Program-made: the position numbers and the translations under genes
The notes under the pieces: model-generated
The model's input: only the letters and a program-made list of their open reading frames with translations
What the model was told of the DNA's origin: nothing
The model's database searches: none
Origin: Pseudomonadota bacterium
GTDB taxonomy: Bacteria; Pseudomonadota; Alphaproteobacteria; Acetobacterales; Acetobacteraceae
Assembly (NCBI GenBank): GCA_021845835.1
Contig: JAJZVE010000079.1
Coordinates: 1 to 11,638, forward strand
Length of the DNA stretch: 11,638 nt
Direction of reading: 5' to 3'
Shown: positions 6,434 to 11,638 of the stretch, one piece after another
Layout: each line of letters opens with the position of its first letter
Position numbering within the stretch: the first letter of the stretch is position 1

Positions 6434-6959
6434 CGTCGGCCAGCGCGGCGCGGCGCGCGTCCAGCGCCGTTCGCAGCGCATCCAGCGAAAGCACGACCTG
6501 CGTGCGCTCGAATTCCCCCAGCCGCACCGTGTTCTCAAGGTCGATGCGGCGCGGGAACACCTTGACCGTGCCGCCGGGCGCCTCCGTGACCAGTTCGGGC
6601 GCGCTGTCGCAGGCGAACACGATGCTGGGCACGCGACACTTGCCGGCCTGCGCGAACACGTTGGTGGCGAGCGTGTCGGAAATGCCGAGCACGCATTTGG
6701 CGACCGTGTTGGACGTGGCCGGCGCAACCACCAGCGTGTGATAGACGCCCTCGTAGAACCGCCCGACCGGCGCGGCGCTCGCCGTCGTGTCGCGGAAGAT
6801 GCGCGTGCCGGCGGGCAGATCGAGGCGCGTCTTGTACATGCGCACCACCTCCGCCGCGGCGCGGCTGACGAACAGATCGACGGCGCCGAGGCCGCGGATC
6901 AGGTCCAGACTCTCGGTGAAAAAGTGCCCCGAGCCGGTCAGCGCCCAGCCCCACCTCAT
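6426..6959 (-). CDS. Flavoprotein, AfpA/DmrB-like (probable dihydromethanopterin reductase)
   Basis: The 177-aa protein has the flavoprotein (HFCD-like) Rossmann fold: ALTGSGHFFTESLDLI (6-21), VDLFVSRAAAEVVRMY (27-42), the flavin-contacting VVAPATSNTVAKCVLGISDTLATN region (77-100), and KCRVPSIVFACD (107-118). Homologous archaeal DmrB proteins use FMN to reduce dihydromethanopterin to H4MPT, the last step of pterin synthesis; archaeoflavoprotein AfpA is also related. Bacterial H4MPT clusters usually carry one such gene, so the same role is inferred here. The Cys residues at 89, 108 and 117 are worth noting, but I cannot say whether they bind a cluster. The gene starts at ATG 6959 in a 4-bp ATGA overlap with the MfnB-FolB stop, has no visible Shine-Dalgarno, and overlaps the next gene by 8 bp, so coupled translation is likely. 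Confidence 0.87.
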   Translation of the reverse strand: MRWGWALTGSGHFFTESLDLIRGLGAVDLFVSRAAAEVVRMYKTRLDLPAGTRIFRDTTASAAPVGRFYEGVYHTLVVAPATSNTVAKCVLGISDTLATNVFAQAGKCRVPSIVFACDSAPELVTEAPGGTVKVFPRRIDLENTVRLGEFERTQVVLSLDALRTALDARRAALADDA

Positions 6960-8086
6960 GACGGCGGCAGCGCGTCGCGGCTGCGTTCGATGGCGACGCC
7001 GACGGCACCGGAGCCGGTCTCCAGCTTCGTCACCTCGACCGCGGCGGAAACCACGCGCGGGTCGGCGAGCAGCAGGGCGGCGATCTGCTCGGCCAGCGTT
7101 TCCACCAGATCGACATGGCCGGAGGCGACCAGCATGCGGATGCCGTCGCCGATGATGTCGTAGGAGTAGATGTCGCGCAGGTCGCGCACCGGCACGACGC
7201 GCCCGTTCGCGACCGGCCGCGCTACCTGCAACGTCACGTCGAAGCGCACGCGCTGCGGCTTGTCGTGCTCGTGGGCATAGGCGCCGATGCGCACCGGCAG
7301 CACCAGCTCGCGCACGAACACGCGATCGGTCGGCGTGGCTTCGCCCGGTCGCGCCGGTGCATAGCCGCGCGCCAGCAAGCGCCAGTCCGCCGCTGCGGCG
7401 GTGCCGGCGCCGGCCTCCGGCGGGATCAGGGCACGGATCAGGCGCACGCGCTCGATGTCGATCGGCCCCGCCCGCCCGGCCGCGCACAGCGCGCTGCGGA
7501 AGCCGAGCAGCCCCGGTTGCAGCGGCAGCAGGCGCGGCACGTCCGGCGGCTCCAGCCGGCCGGCGAGGCCGCAGAACAGGTCGTGGGCGCGGCAGAGGGC
7601 GACGAAGCGGGCCAGCTCGGGCAGGTCGCAGTGCGTCAGCAACCGTCCGCCGAGCTTGCCGGCGGTGTCCAGCATCGCACCCGCGAAGCCCGCGGCTGCC
7701 AGGGCGGGCAGGATGGAGAAATCCGGATCACGGTCGGCGAACAGCACGGCCACCAGCCGTACCCGCGCTGCCTGCGGCGCCAGCGCCCGCAGCGTCGCCG
7801 CCGGATCGCCGCCAGGAAACAGGCCGAGCTTCACCCATTCCGCCCCGGCCTCGGCCAGCGCGACGACGGCGGGCAGCGCCGCATCCGGCGTTACCGGCAG
7901 GTTGCCGGCGACCGCGCTCACCTCCCGCCGTCCGGCCACGCGCGCGACCGTCGCCCGCACAACGTCCGGGACCACCGCGCCGAGGGCGCCGTCATGCGGG
8001 TTCTTCAGGTCGATCACGTCGGCGCCGCCTGCCAGCGCGACCGCCGCTTCGTCCGGCCCGGCGACGGAGGCCAGCATCCGCGTCAT
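6956..8086 (-). CDS. mfnB: Fused (5-formylfuran-3-yl)methyl phosphate synthase (MfnB) - dihydroneopterin aldolase (FolB-like)
   Basis: One uninterrupted 376-aa frame holds two enzymes. Residues 1 to about 222 are MfnB, which makes the furan precursor of methylofuran from two glyceraldehyde-3-phosphates. Its catalytic set is present: DLKNP with Lys28, VKLGLF with Lys86, and LDTAGKLGG with Asp140 and Lys144, matching the Lys/Lys/Asp/Lys pattern described for the Methanocaldococcus enzyme. After an Ala/Pro-rich linker (about 223-253), residues 254-376 are a dihydroneopterin-aldolase domain: LPVRIGAYAHEHDKPQRV (263-280), a YSYDIIGDGI helix, GHVDLVETLAEQIAALLL, and VEVTKLE with the conserved lysine. 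That domain would make hydroxymethyl-dihydropterin for H4MPT. The start is ATG 8086, supported by GGAGG on the minus strand (plus 8097-8101) 10 nt upstream and by ATGA overlap with the preceding small gene. The two activities normally occur as separate proteins. Confidence 0.9.
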   Translation of the reverse strand: MTRMLASVAGPDEAAVALAGGADVIDLKNPHDGALGAVVPDVVRATVARVAGRREVSAVAGNLPVTPDAALPAVVALAEAGAEWVKLGLFPGGDPAATLRALAPQAARVRLVAVLFADRDPDFSILPALAAAGFAGAMLDTAGKLGGRLLTHCDLPELARFVALCRAHDLFCGLAGRLEPPDVPRLLPLQPGLLGFRSALCAAGRAGPIDIERVRLIRALIPPEAGAGTAAAADWRLLARGYAPARPGEATPTDRVFVRELVLPVRIGAYAHEHDKPQRVRFDVTLQVARPVANGRVVPVRDLRDIYSYDIIGDGIRMLVASGHVDLVETLAEQIAALLLADPRVVSAAVEVTKLETGSGAVGVAIERSRDALPPS

Positions 8087-8292
8087 GGCGCCGTCGCCTC
8101 CACGTCGTTCAGGATACGGTATTCGAGCAGGGATGCGAGACCGCGCGTCCAGCCGTTCACCGGGACATGCGCCCGCACCTGGGCCGCGCGCACCGTGCCG
8201 GACAGGGCGCAGGCCAGCGAGAGGATGAGAATGACGGCGGCGCGGCGCGAGGCCCGGCCGGCCGCCTTGAACGTTGCCGGTGCTTTGTCCAT
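8083..8292 (-). CDS. Small exported or membrane-anchored protein, unrecognised (69 aa)
   Basis: I do not recognise this protein. It begins with a basic stretch (MDKAPATFKAAGRASRR), followed by a hydrophobic segment (AAVILILSLACALSG, 18-32) and a small-residue site (VRAAQVRA), fitting a signal peptide or one N-terminal membrane anchor. The remaining 30-odd residues are soluble and include NGWTRGLASLLEYRILNDVE. It would act outside the cytoplasm, unlike the enzymes downstream. Support for coding comes from G or C at the third position in 59 of 69 codons by my count, and from the ATGA overlap of its stop with the MfnB-FolB start. It is the first gene of the leftward operon. Its ATG lies only 9 bp from the divergent ATG at 8302, with a poor Shine-Dalgarno. 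Alternatively it may act as a leader that couples translation of the fusion gene. Confidence 0.6.
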   Translation of the reverse strand: MDKAPATFKAAGRASRRAAVILILSLACALSGTVRAAQVRAHVPVNGWTRGLASLLEYRILNDVEATAP

Positions 8293-8301
8293 GCTGTCGC
8301 C

Positions 8302-9519
8302 ATGAAACGTCCAATACGGGAAACGCGCAACGGCCCTGGCCGTCGCGGTGTGATGCTGGCCCTTGCCGCAGCCCTGGCCGGCGTGTCGCGGGCGCGGGCC
8401 GAGGACGCAGCAGCGGAGATTCGCATCGTCTATCTGCGGTCGCTGGAGCGGCATCCGACCATTTCGCTCCTCGACGCGCCAACGCCGAACAACGGCCTGG
8501 CCGGCGCCCAGCTTGCCGTCGATGACAACAACACGACCAGCCGCCTGCTCAGCCAACCGCCTTACACGCTGATCGACGTGAAGTGGCGGCCGGGCGACGA
8601 CCCGGCGGCGCTGACGGCGCAATCGGCGGCGCTGGTTTTGTGCGACCTGCCGGCGGCGCCACTGTTGCAGGTTGCCGACGCCGGACGCGCCAGGGGCATG
8701 ACGGTTTTCAACATCGCCTCGCCCGACGACGCGCTGCGCGGCGCCGACTGCCGCGCCGACATCATCAACGTCGCCCCCAGCCGGGCGATGCTGGCGGACG
8801 CGCTGGCACAGTACCTGGTGTGGAAGAAATGGACGCGCTGGCTGCTGGTGTCCGGCTCGCACCCGGAGGACGCGGCGCTGGCCGGGGCCTATCGCCGCGC
8901 CGCGAAGCGCTTCGGCGCGCGCATCGTGCAGGAGCGCGTCTACAAGGACACCGGCGAATCGCGCCAGAGCGACAGCGGCATCGTGCTGACGCAGCAGCAG
9001 ATGCCGCTGTTCACCCAGGGCGCGCCCGACTACGACGTGCTGATCGCCGCCGACGAGCACGCGGTGTTCGCCGACGATCTGCCGTACCGCACCTGGGACC
9101 CGCGCCCCGTGGCCGGCTCGGCCGGGTTGCGGCCGGTCACCTGGGACCCGGCGAGCCAGTCCTGGGGCGGCGCGCAGTTGCAGGACCGCTTCGTGCGCCG
9201 CTTCCATCGCAGCATGACGCCGCTCGACATGCAGGCCTGGACCGCCGTGCGCATGATCGGCGAGGCGGCGAGCCGTGTCGGCCGTGCCGATGCCAAGGCG
9301 ATCATGGACTACATGAAAGGTGCTGATTTCGCGGTCGCCGCCTACAAGAGCGAGAAGCTGACGCTGCGGCCGTGGAACTGGCAACTGCGCCAGCCGATCC
9401 TGCTGTCCGACGGCCGCACCGTGGTCTCGGTCTCGCCGCAGAAGGGCTTCCTGCACCAGGTGACAGAACTCGACACGCTCGGCTTCGACCGACCGGAGAG
9501 CACATGCACGTTCAAATAG
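8302..9519 (+). CDS. ABC transporter substrate-binding protein, PQQ-dependent alcohol dehydrogenase-associated type
   Basis: The 405-aa protein has a signal peptide of about 33 residues with a twin arginine (GRRGVMLALAAALAG, 13-27) and a probable cleavage after ARA at 33, so a Tat route is possible. The mature part starts IRIVYLRSLERHPTISLLD and resembles a branched-chain-amino-acid-type periplasmic binding protein. It contains NNGLAGAQLAVDDNNTT, a Rossmann-like LVLCDLPAAPLLQVAD, VFNIASPDDALR, and WTRWLLVSGSHPEDAALAGAYRRAAKRFGARIV, and ends in GFLHQVTELDTLGF. This matches the binding-protein family encoded with PQQ alcohol dehydrogenases; the ligand is unknown. I chose ATG 8302 because it supplies a basic n-region; the in-frame ATG at 8353 would leave none. 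It heads a four-gene operon whose members all overlap, starting 9 bp from the opposite-strand gene, so its promoter must lie inside that gene. Confidence 0.9.
   Translation: MKRPIRETRNGPGRRGVMLALAAALAGVSRARAEDAAAEIRIVYLRSLERHPTISLLDAPTPNNGLAGAQLAVDDNNTTSRLLSQPPYTLIDVKWRPGDDPAALTAQSAALVLCDLPAAPLLQVADAGRARGMTVFNIASPDDALRGADCRADIINVAPSRAMLADALAQYLVWKKWTRWLLVSGSHPEDAALAGAYRRAAKRFGARIVQERVYKDTGESRQSDSGIVLTQQQMPLFTQGAPDYDVLIAADEHAVFADDLPYRTWDPRPVAGSAGLRPVTWDPASQSWGGAQLQDRFVRRFHRSMTPLDMQAWTAVRMIGEAASRVGRADAKAIMDYMKGADFAVAAYKSEKLTLRPWNWQLRQPILLSDGRTVVSVSPQKGFLHQVTELDTLGFDRPESTCTFK
9495..9500 (+). promoter_or_regulatory. Ribosome-binding site of the beta-propeller gene
   Basis: GGAGAG lies 3 nt before the ATG at 9504, with the GGAG core 5 nt away, inside the last codons of the binding-protein gene. 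It supports 9504 as the start rather than the in-frame ATG at 9372, because a good signal peptide begins at 9504. Confidence 0.6.
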
Positions 9520-10472
9520 CGTTCGCCGGCCTGCTCACGCTGGCGCTTGCTGCGCCGGCACAGGCCGTCACCGCCTATGTCAGCAACGAGCGTGACAACA
9601 CGGTGAGCGTGGTCGATCTCGACAAGATGGCGACGGTCGGGACCATCCCGGTCGGCCAGCGTCCGCGCGGCATCGCCATCACCCCGGACGGGCGCGAGTT
9701 GCTGGTCTGCGCCAGCGACGACGACACCATCCAGATCATCGATCCGAAGACGCAAAAGGTGATCGGCGATCTGCCGTCCGGCGCCGACCCGGAGACCTTC
9801 GCCCTCGGCAGGGACGGCAGGCTGCTCTACGTTTCCAACGAGAACGACGCGATGGTGACGATCATCGACGTGCCCGCGCGCAAGGCGCTGGTGCAGATCC
9901 CGACCGGCGTGGAACCGGAGGGCATGGGCGTCAGCCCCGACAACAAGACGGTGGTGAACACGTCCGAGACCACCAACATGGCGCATTTCATCGACATCGC
10001 CTCGCGCAAGGTGGTGGCCAACGTGCTGGTCGATCCGCGCCCGCGCTTCGCCACGTTCCGCAACGACGGCAAGGAGGTGTGGGTGTCCTCCGAACTCGGT
10101 GGCACCGTGAGCGTGCTCGACGCCGCGACGCACAGCATCACGCACAAGATCGACTTCGCGATCCAGGGCCTGCGCAGCGACGTGATCCAGCCGATCGGCA
10201 TCCAGTTCGCGCCGGACGACAAGCTCGCCTTCGTGGCGCTCGGCCCGGCCAATCGCGTCGCGGTAATCGACACGGCGAGCTACAAGGTGAAGAAATACCT
10301 CCTGGTCGGTGCGCGCGTCTGGCACCTGGCGCTGACGCCGGACGGCAAGCGCCTGCTGACCACCAACGGCTTGTCCAACGACGTCTCGGTCATCGACATC
10401 GCCGACCTCAAGGTGGAAAAATCGATCCCGGTCGGGCGGGAACCATGGGGCGTGGCGGTCGCGCCGCAATGA
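9504..10472 (+). CDS. YVTN-family beta-propeller protein, PQQ-dependent catabolism-associated
   Basis: The 322-aa protein has a signal peptide (MHVQIAFAGLLTLALAAPAQA, cleavage after residue 21), so it is periplasmic. The mature part consists of about seven blades of roughly 40 residues built on the YVTN pattern: AYVSNERDNTVSVVD, LLVCASDDDTIQIID, LLYVSNENDAMVTIID, VVNTSETTNMAHFID, VWVSSELGGTVSVLD, AFVALGPANRVAVID and LLTTNGLSNDVSVID. Each is followed by an IPVG.RP.GIA.TPDG-like turn. This fills essentially the whole chain, leaving no room for another domain. The role is unknown; the family accompanies PQQ alcohol dehydrogenases and the ABC genes around it, and could act as a periplasmic scaffold or partner of the binding protein. 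The start overlaps the previous gene by 16 bp, and its TGA overlaps the next ATG (ATGA), indicating coupled translation. Confidence 0.92.
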   Translation: MHVQIAFAGLLTLALAAPAQAVTAYVSNERDNTVSVVDLDKMATVGTIPVGQRPRGIAITPDGRELLVCASDDDTIQIIDPKTQKVIGDLPSGADPETFALGRDGRLLYVSNENDAMVTIIDVPARKALVQIPTGVEPEGMGVSPDNKTVVNTSETTNMAHFIDIASRKVVANVLVDPRPRFATFRNDGKEVWVSSELGGTVSVLDAATHSITHKIDFAIQGLRSDVIQPIGIQFAPDDKLAFVALGPANRVAVIDTASYKVKKYLLVGARVWHLALTPDGKRLLTTNGLSNDVSVIDIADLKVEKSIPVGREPWGVAVAPQ

Positions 10473-11257
10473 CCGTGGCCATGACGGCACAGGCCGCGAC
10501 CGGCGCCGGTACTACGCCGGCGCTGCTCGTCGAGCATGTCAGCCACAGCTACGGCGCCCGCAAGGCGCTCGACGACGTGAGCCTGCGCGTCGCGCCGGGC
10601 CGCTTTACCGCACTGCTCGGACTGAACGGCGCCGGCAAGACGACGCTGTTCTCGCTGGTGACGCGGCTATTCGACACCGCGCGGGGCCGCATCGCAGTGG
10701 AAGGGCACGACGTGGCGCGCGCACCGGGCGAGGCGCTGCGCCGGCTCGGCGTCGTGTTCCAGGCGCGCACGCTCGACCTCGATCTGACGGTCATGCAGAA
10801 CCTGCTGTACCACGCCGCCCTGCACGGCATCGGCCGCGCCGAGGCGCGCGCCCGCGCGCGCGACGTATTGGAGGACGTCGATCTCGCCGACCGGGCACGC
10901 GATGCGGCGCGGCGGCTGTCGGGCGGTCAGATGCGCCGCGTCGAGATCGCGCGGGCGCTGCTGCACCATCCGCATCTGCTGGTGCTGGACGAACCCACGG
11001 TCGGGCTCGACGTCGCTTCGAAATCGGTCATCCTTGCGCATGTCCGCCGGCTGGTTGCGGAGCGCGGGGTGGCCGTGCTGTGGGCGACGCATCTGCTCGA
11101 CGAGGTCGCGCCCGGGGACGACGTCGTCGTGCTGCATCGCGGCCGCGTCGTCGCCGCGGATGGCGCGGCGGCACTGATGGCGGAGGCCGGGGCCACCGAT
11201 CTGCGCGCCGCGTTCTCCGCGCTCACCGGCCCCGCAGGCGCGGAGGCCGGCGCATGA
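10469..11257 (+). CDS. ABC transporter ATP-binding protein, PQQ-dependent alcohol dehydrogenase system
   Basis: The 262-aa ATPase is complete: Walker A GLNGAGKTT (51-59, Lys57), Q-loop FQAR (97-100), signature LSGGQMRR (150-157), Walker B LLVLDE (170-175), D-loop GLD (179-181) and the switch histidine in WATHLLDE (205-212). The overall pattern, with a FQARTLDLDLTVMQNL block after the Q-loop, is that of ATPases that drive ABC-2-type permeases (mostly exporters), not amino-acid importers. It therefore pairs with the permease that follows, overlapping it by ATGA (11254-11257). I placed the start at ATG 10469, which overlaps the beta-propeller stop; in-frame ATGs at 10445 and 10481 are alternatives, and the Shine-Dalgarno is weak for all. 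It would sit on the cytoplasmic face of the membrane. The transported substrate is not known. Confidence 0.93.
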   Translation: MTVAMTAQAATGAGTTPALLVEHVSHSYGARKALDDVSLRVAPGRFTALLGLNGAGKTTLFSLVTRLFDTARGRIAVEGHDVARAPGEALRRLGVVFQARTLDLDLTVMQNLLYHAALHGIGRAEARARARDVLEDVDLADRARDAARRLSGGQMRRVEIARALLHHPHLLVLDEPTVGLDVASKSVILAHVRRLVAERGVAVLWATHLLDEVAPGDDVVVLHRGRVVAADGAAALMAEAGATDLRAAFSALTGPAGAEAGA

Positions 11258-11638
11258 GCGCGACGGCCGCCGCGGCACCGCGCGGCTTCACGCCCGGCCA
11301 GTACGCCACCTGCCTCGCCGGCATCGTCTGGCGCGAGGCGCTGCGCTTCGTGCATCAGCGCGAGCGCTTCGTCTCGGCGCTGGTGCGTCCGCTGGTGTGG
11401 CTGTTCATCTTCGCCGCCGGCTTCCGCCAGATCCTCGGCGTCTCCATCATCCCGCCCTACGACACGTATGTACTGTACGAAGTGTACGTGACGCCGGGAC
11501 TGATGGCGATGATCCAACTGTTCAACGGCATGCAGTCCTCGCTGTCGATGGTGTATGATCGCGAGATGGGCAACATGCGCATGCTGCTGGTCAGCCCGTT
11601 CCCGCGCTGGTTCCTGCTGGTGGCGAAGCTGCTCGCCA
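11254..11638 (+). CDS. ABC-2 type transporter permease, PQQ-dependent alcohol dehydrogenase system (3' end outside window)
   Basis: The frame is open from ATG 11254 to the window end, giving the first 128 residues. A short cytoplasmic N-terminus (about 1-35, containing GQYATCLAGIVWREALRF) leads into a first membrane segment around LVRPLVWLFIFAAGFRQ (44-60). An outward YDTYVLYEVYVTPGL stretch and a second hydrophobic region follow around LMAMIQLFNGMQSS. The motif SMVYDREMGNMRMLLVSPFPRWF near the end is the cytoplasmic loop signature of ABC-2 permeases (DRE.G....L...P). It is translationally coupled to the ATPase by ATGA overlap. The family includes the PedC-like permeases described next to PQQ alcohol dehydrogenases; I infer export or membrane extraction of an unknown substrate. 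Roughly half of the protein is missing here. Confidence 0.9.
   Translation, partial: MSATAAAAPRGFTPGQYATCLAGIVWREALRFVHQRERFVSALVRPLVWLFIFAAGFRQILGVSIIPPYDTYVLYEVYVTPGLMAMIQLFNGMQSSLSMVYDREMGNMRMLLVSPFPRWFLLVAKLLA

Noticed and set aside
4910..6565. Long plus-strand open frame opposite the DUF6513 gene
   Set aside because: The translation is Arg/Gln-rich with no recognisable motif, and the opposite strand carries clear DUF6513 and flavoprotein sequence.
8267..8295. TTGAAC plus CATGCT with 17-bp spacing as a promoter for the binding-protein operon
   Set aside because: The -10 match is only three of six, and transcription would begin at the start codon; this is too weak to annotate.
8293..9456. 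Minus-strand extension of the 69-aa protein across the binding-protein gene
   Set aside because: The extension is the complement of a clearly identified plus-strand gene and shows no family motif; the ATG at 8292 precedes the plausible signal peptide.
1..11638. Mobile elements, CRISPR arrays, tRNA or rRNA genes
   Set aside because: No transposase, integrase, direct-repeat array, cloverleaf or rRNA-like sequence was seen on either strand; genes are contiguous and compositionally uniform.

Overview
The window is a gene-dense, high-GC (roughly 70 % by eye) piece of a bacterial chromosome. It carries part of a tetrahydromethanopterin (H4MPT)/methylofuran C1-oxidation island, followed by a gene set of the type that accompanies PQQ-dependent alcohol dehydrogenases. 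An H4MPT island together with PQQ-type alcohol oxidation and this base composition suggests a methylotrophic or formaldehyde-oxidising alphaproteobacterium, perhaps in the Rhodospirillales/Acetobacteraceae. The taxonomic guess is inference; no rRNA or other marker is present.

Layout. Positions 1-2689 (+) hold the 3' end of mch, an ATP-grasp ligase, a CitG/MdcB-type triphosphoribosyl-dephospho-CoA synthase homologue, and fae (formaldehyde-activating enzyme), all closely packed. Positions 2718-3413 (-) hold a HisA/HisF-related TIM-barrel protein. It converges on fae and diverges by 45 bp from an MfnF-type ASKHA protein (3459-4495, +), which is interrupted by a single-base frameshift near 3727-3730. 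Positions 4483-8292 (-) form one tightly overlapping operon, read right to left: a small exported protein, a fused MfnB-FolB protein, a DmrB/AfpA-like flavoprotein, a dihydropteroate-synthase-like DUF6513 protein, and a DUF447 protein. Only 9 bp separate this operon from the divergent rightward operon 8302-11638: a periplasmic binding protein, a seven-bladed YVTN beta-propeller, an ABC ATPase, and an ABC-2 permease cut by the window end.

How the genes fit together. Formaldehyde, the product of periplasmic methanol or other alcohol oxidation, is condensed with H4MPT by Fae. Mch acts two steps later, and formyl transfer goes to methylofuran. Most remaining genes on the left plausibly build the two cofactors. 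MfnB, the MfnF-like protein and perhaps the ATP-grasp ligase belong to methylofuran. The FolB domain, the DHPS-like protein, the flavoprotein and perhaps the CitG-like protein belong to the pterin. The right-hand operon is the conserved but functionally unexplained ABC system linked to PQQ-dependent alcohol dehydrogenases.

Most notable are the MfnB-FolB fusion, the frameshifted MfnF-like gene, the unrecognised 69-aa exported protein heading the cofactor operon, the 9-bp divergent junction, and a 10-codon mini-ORF bridging two genes by ATGA overlaps. No tRNA, rRNA, CRISPR array, insertion sequence or clear rho-independent terminator was seen. There is no gene-free stretch above 300 bp; the largest gap is 85 bp.
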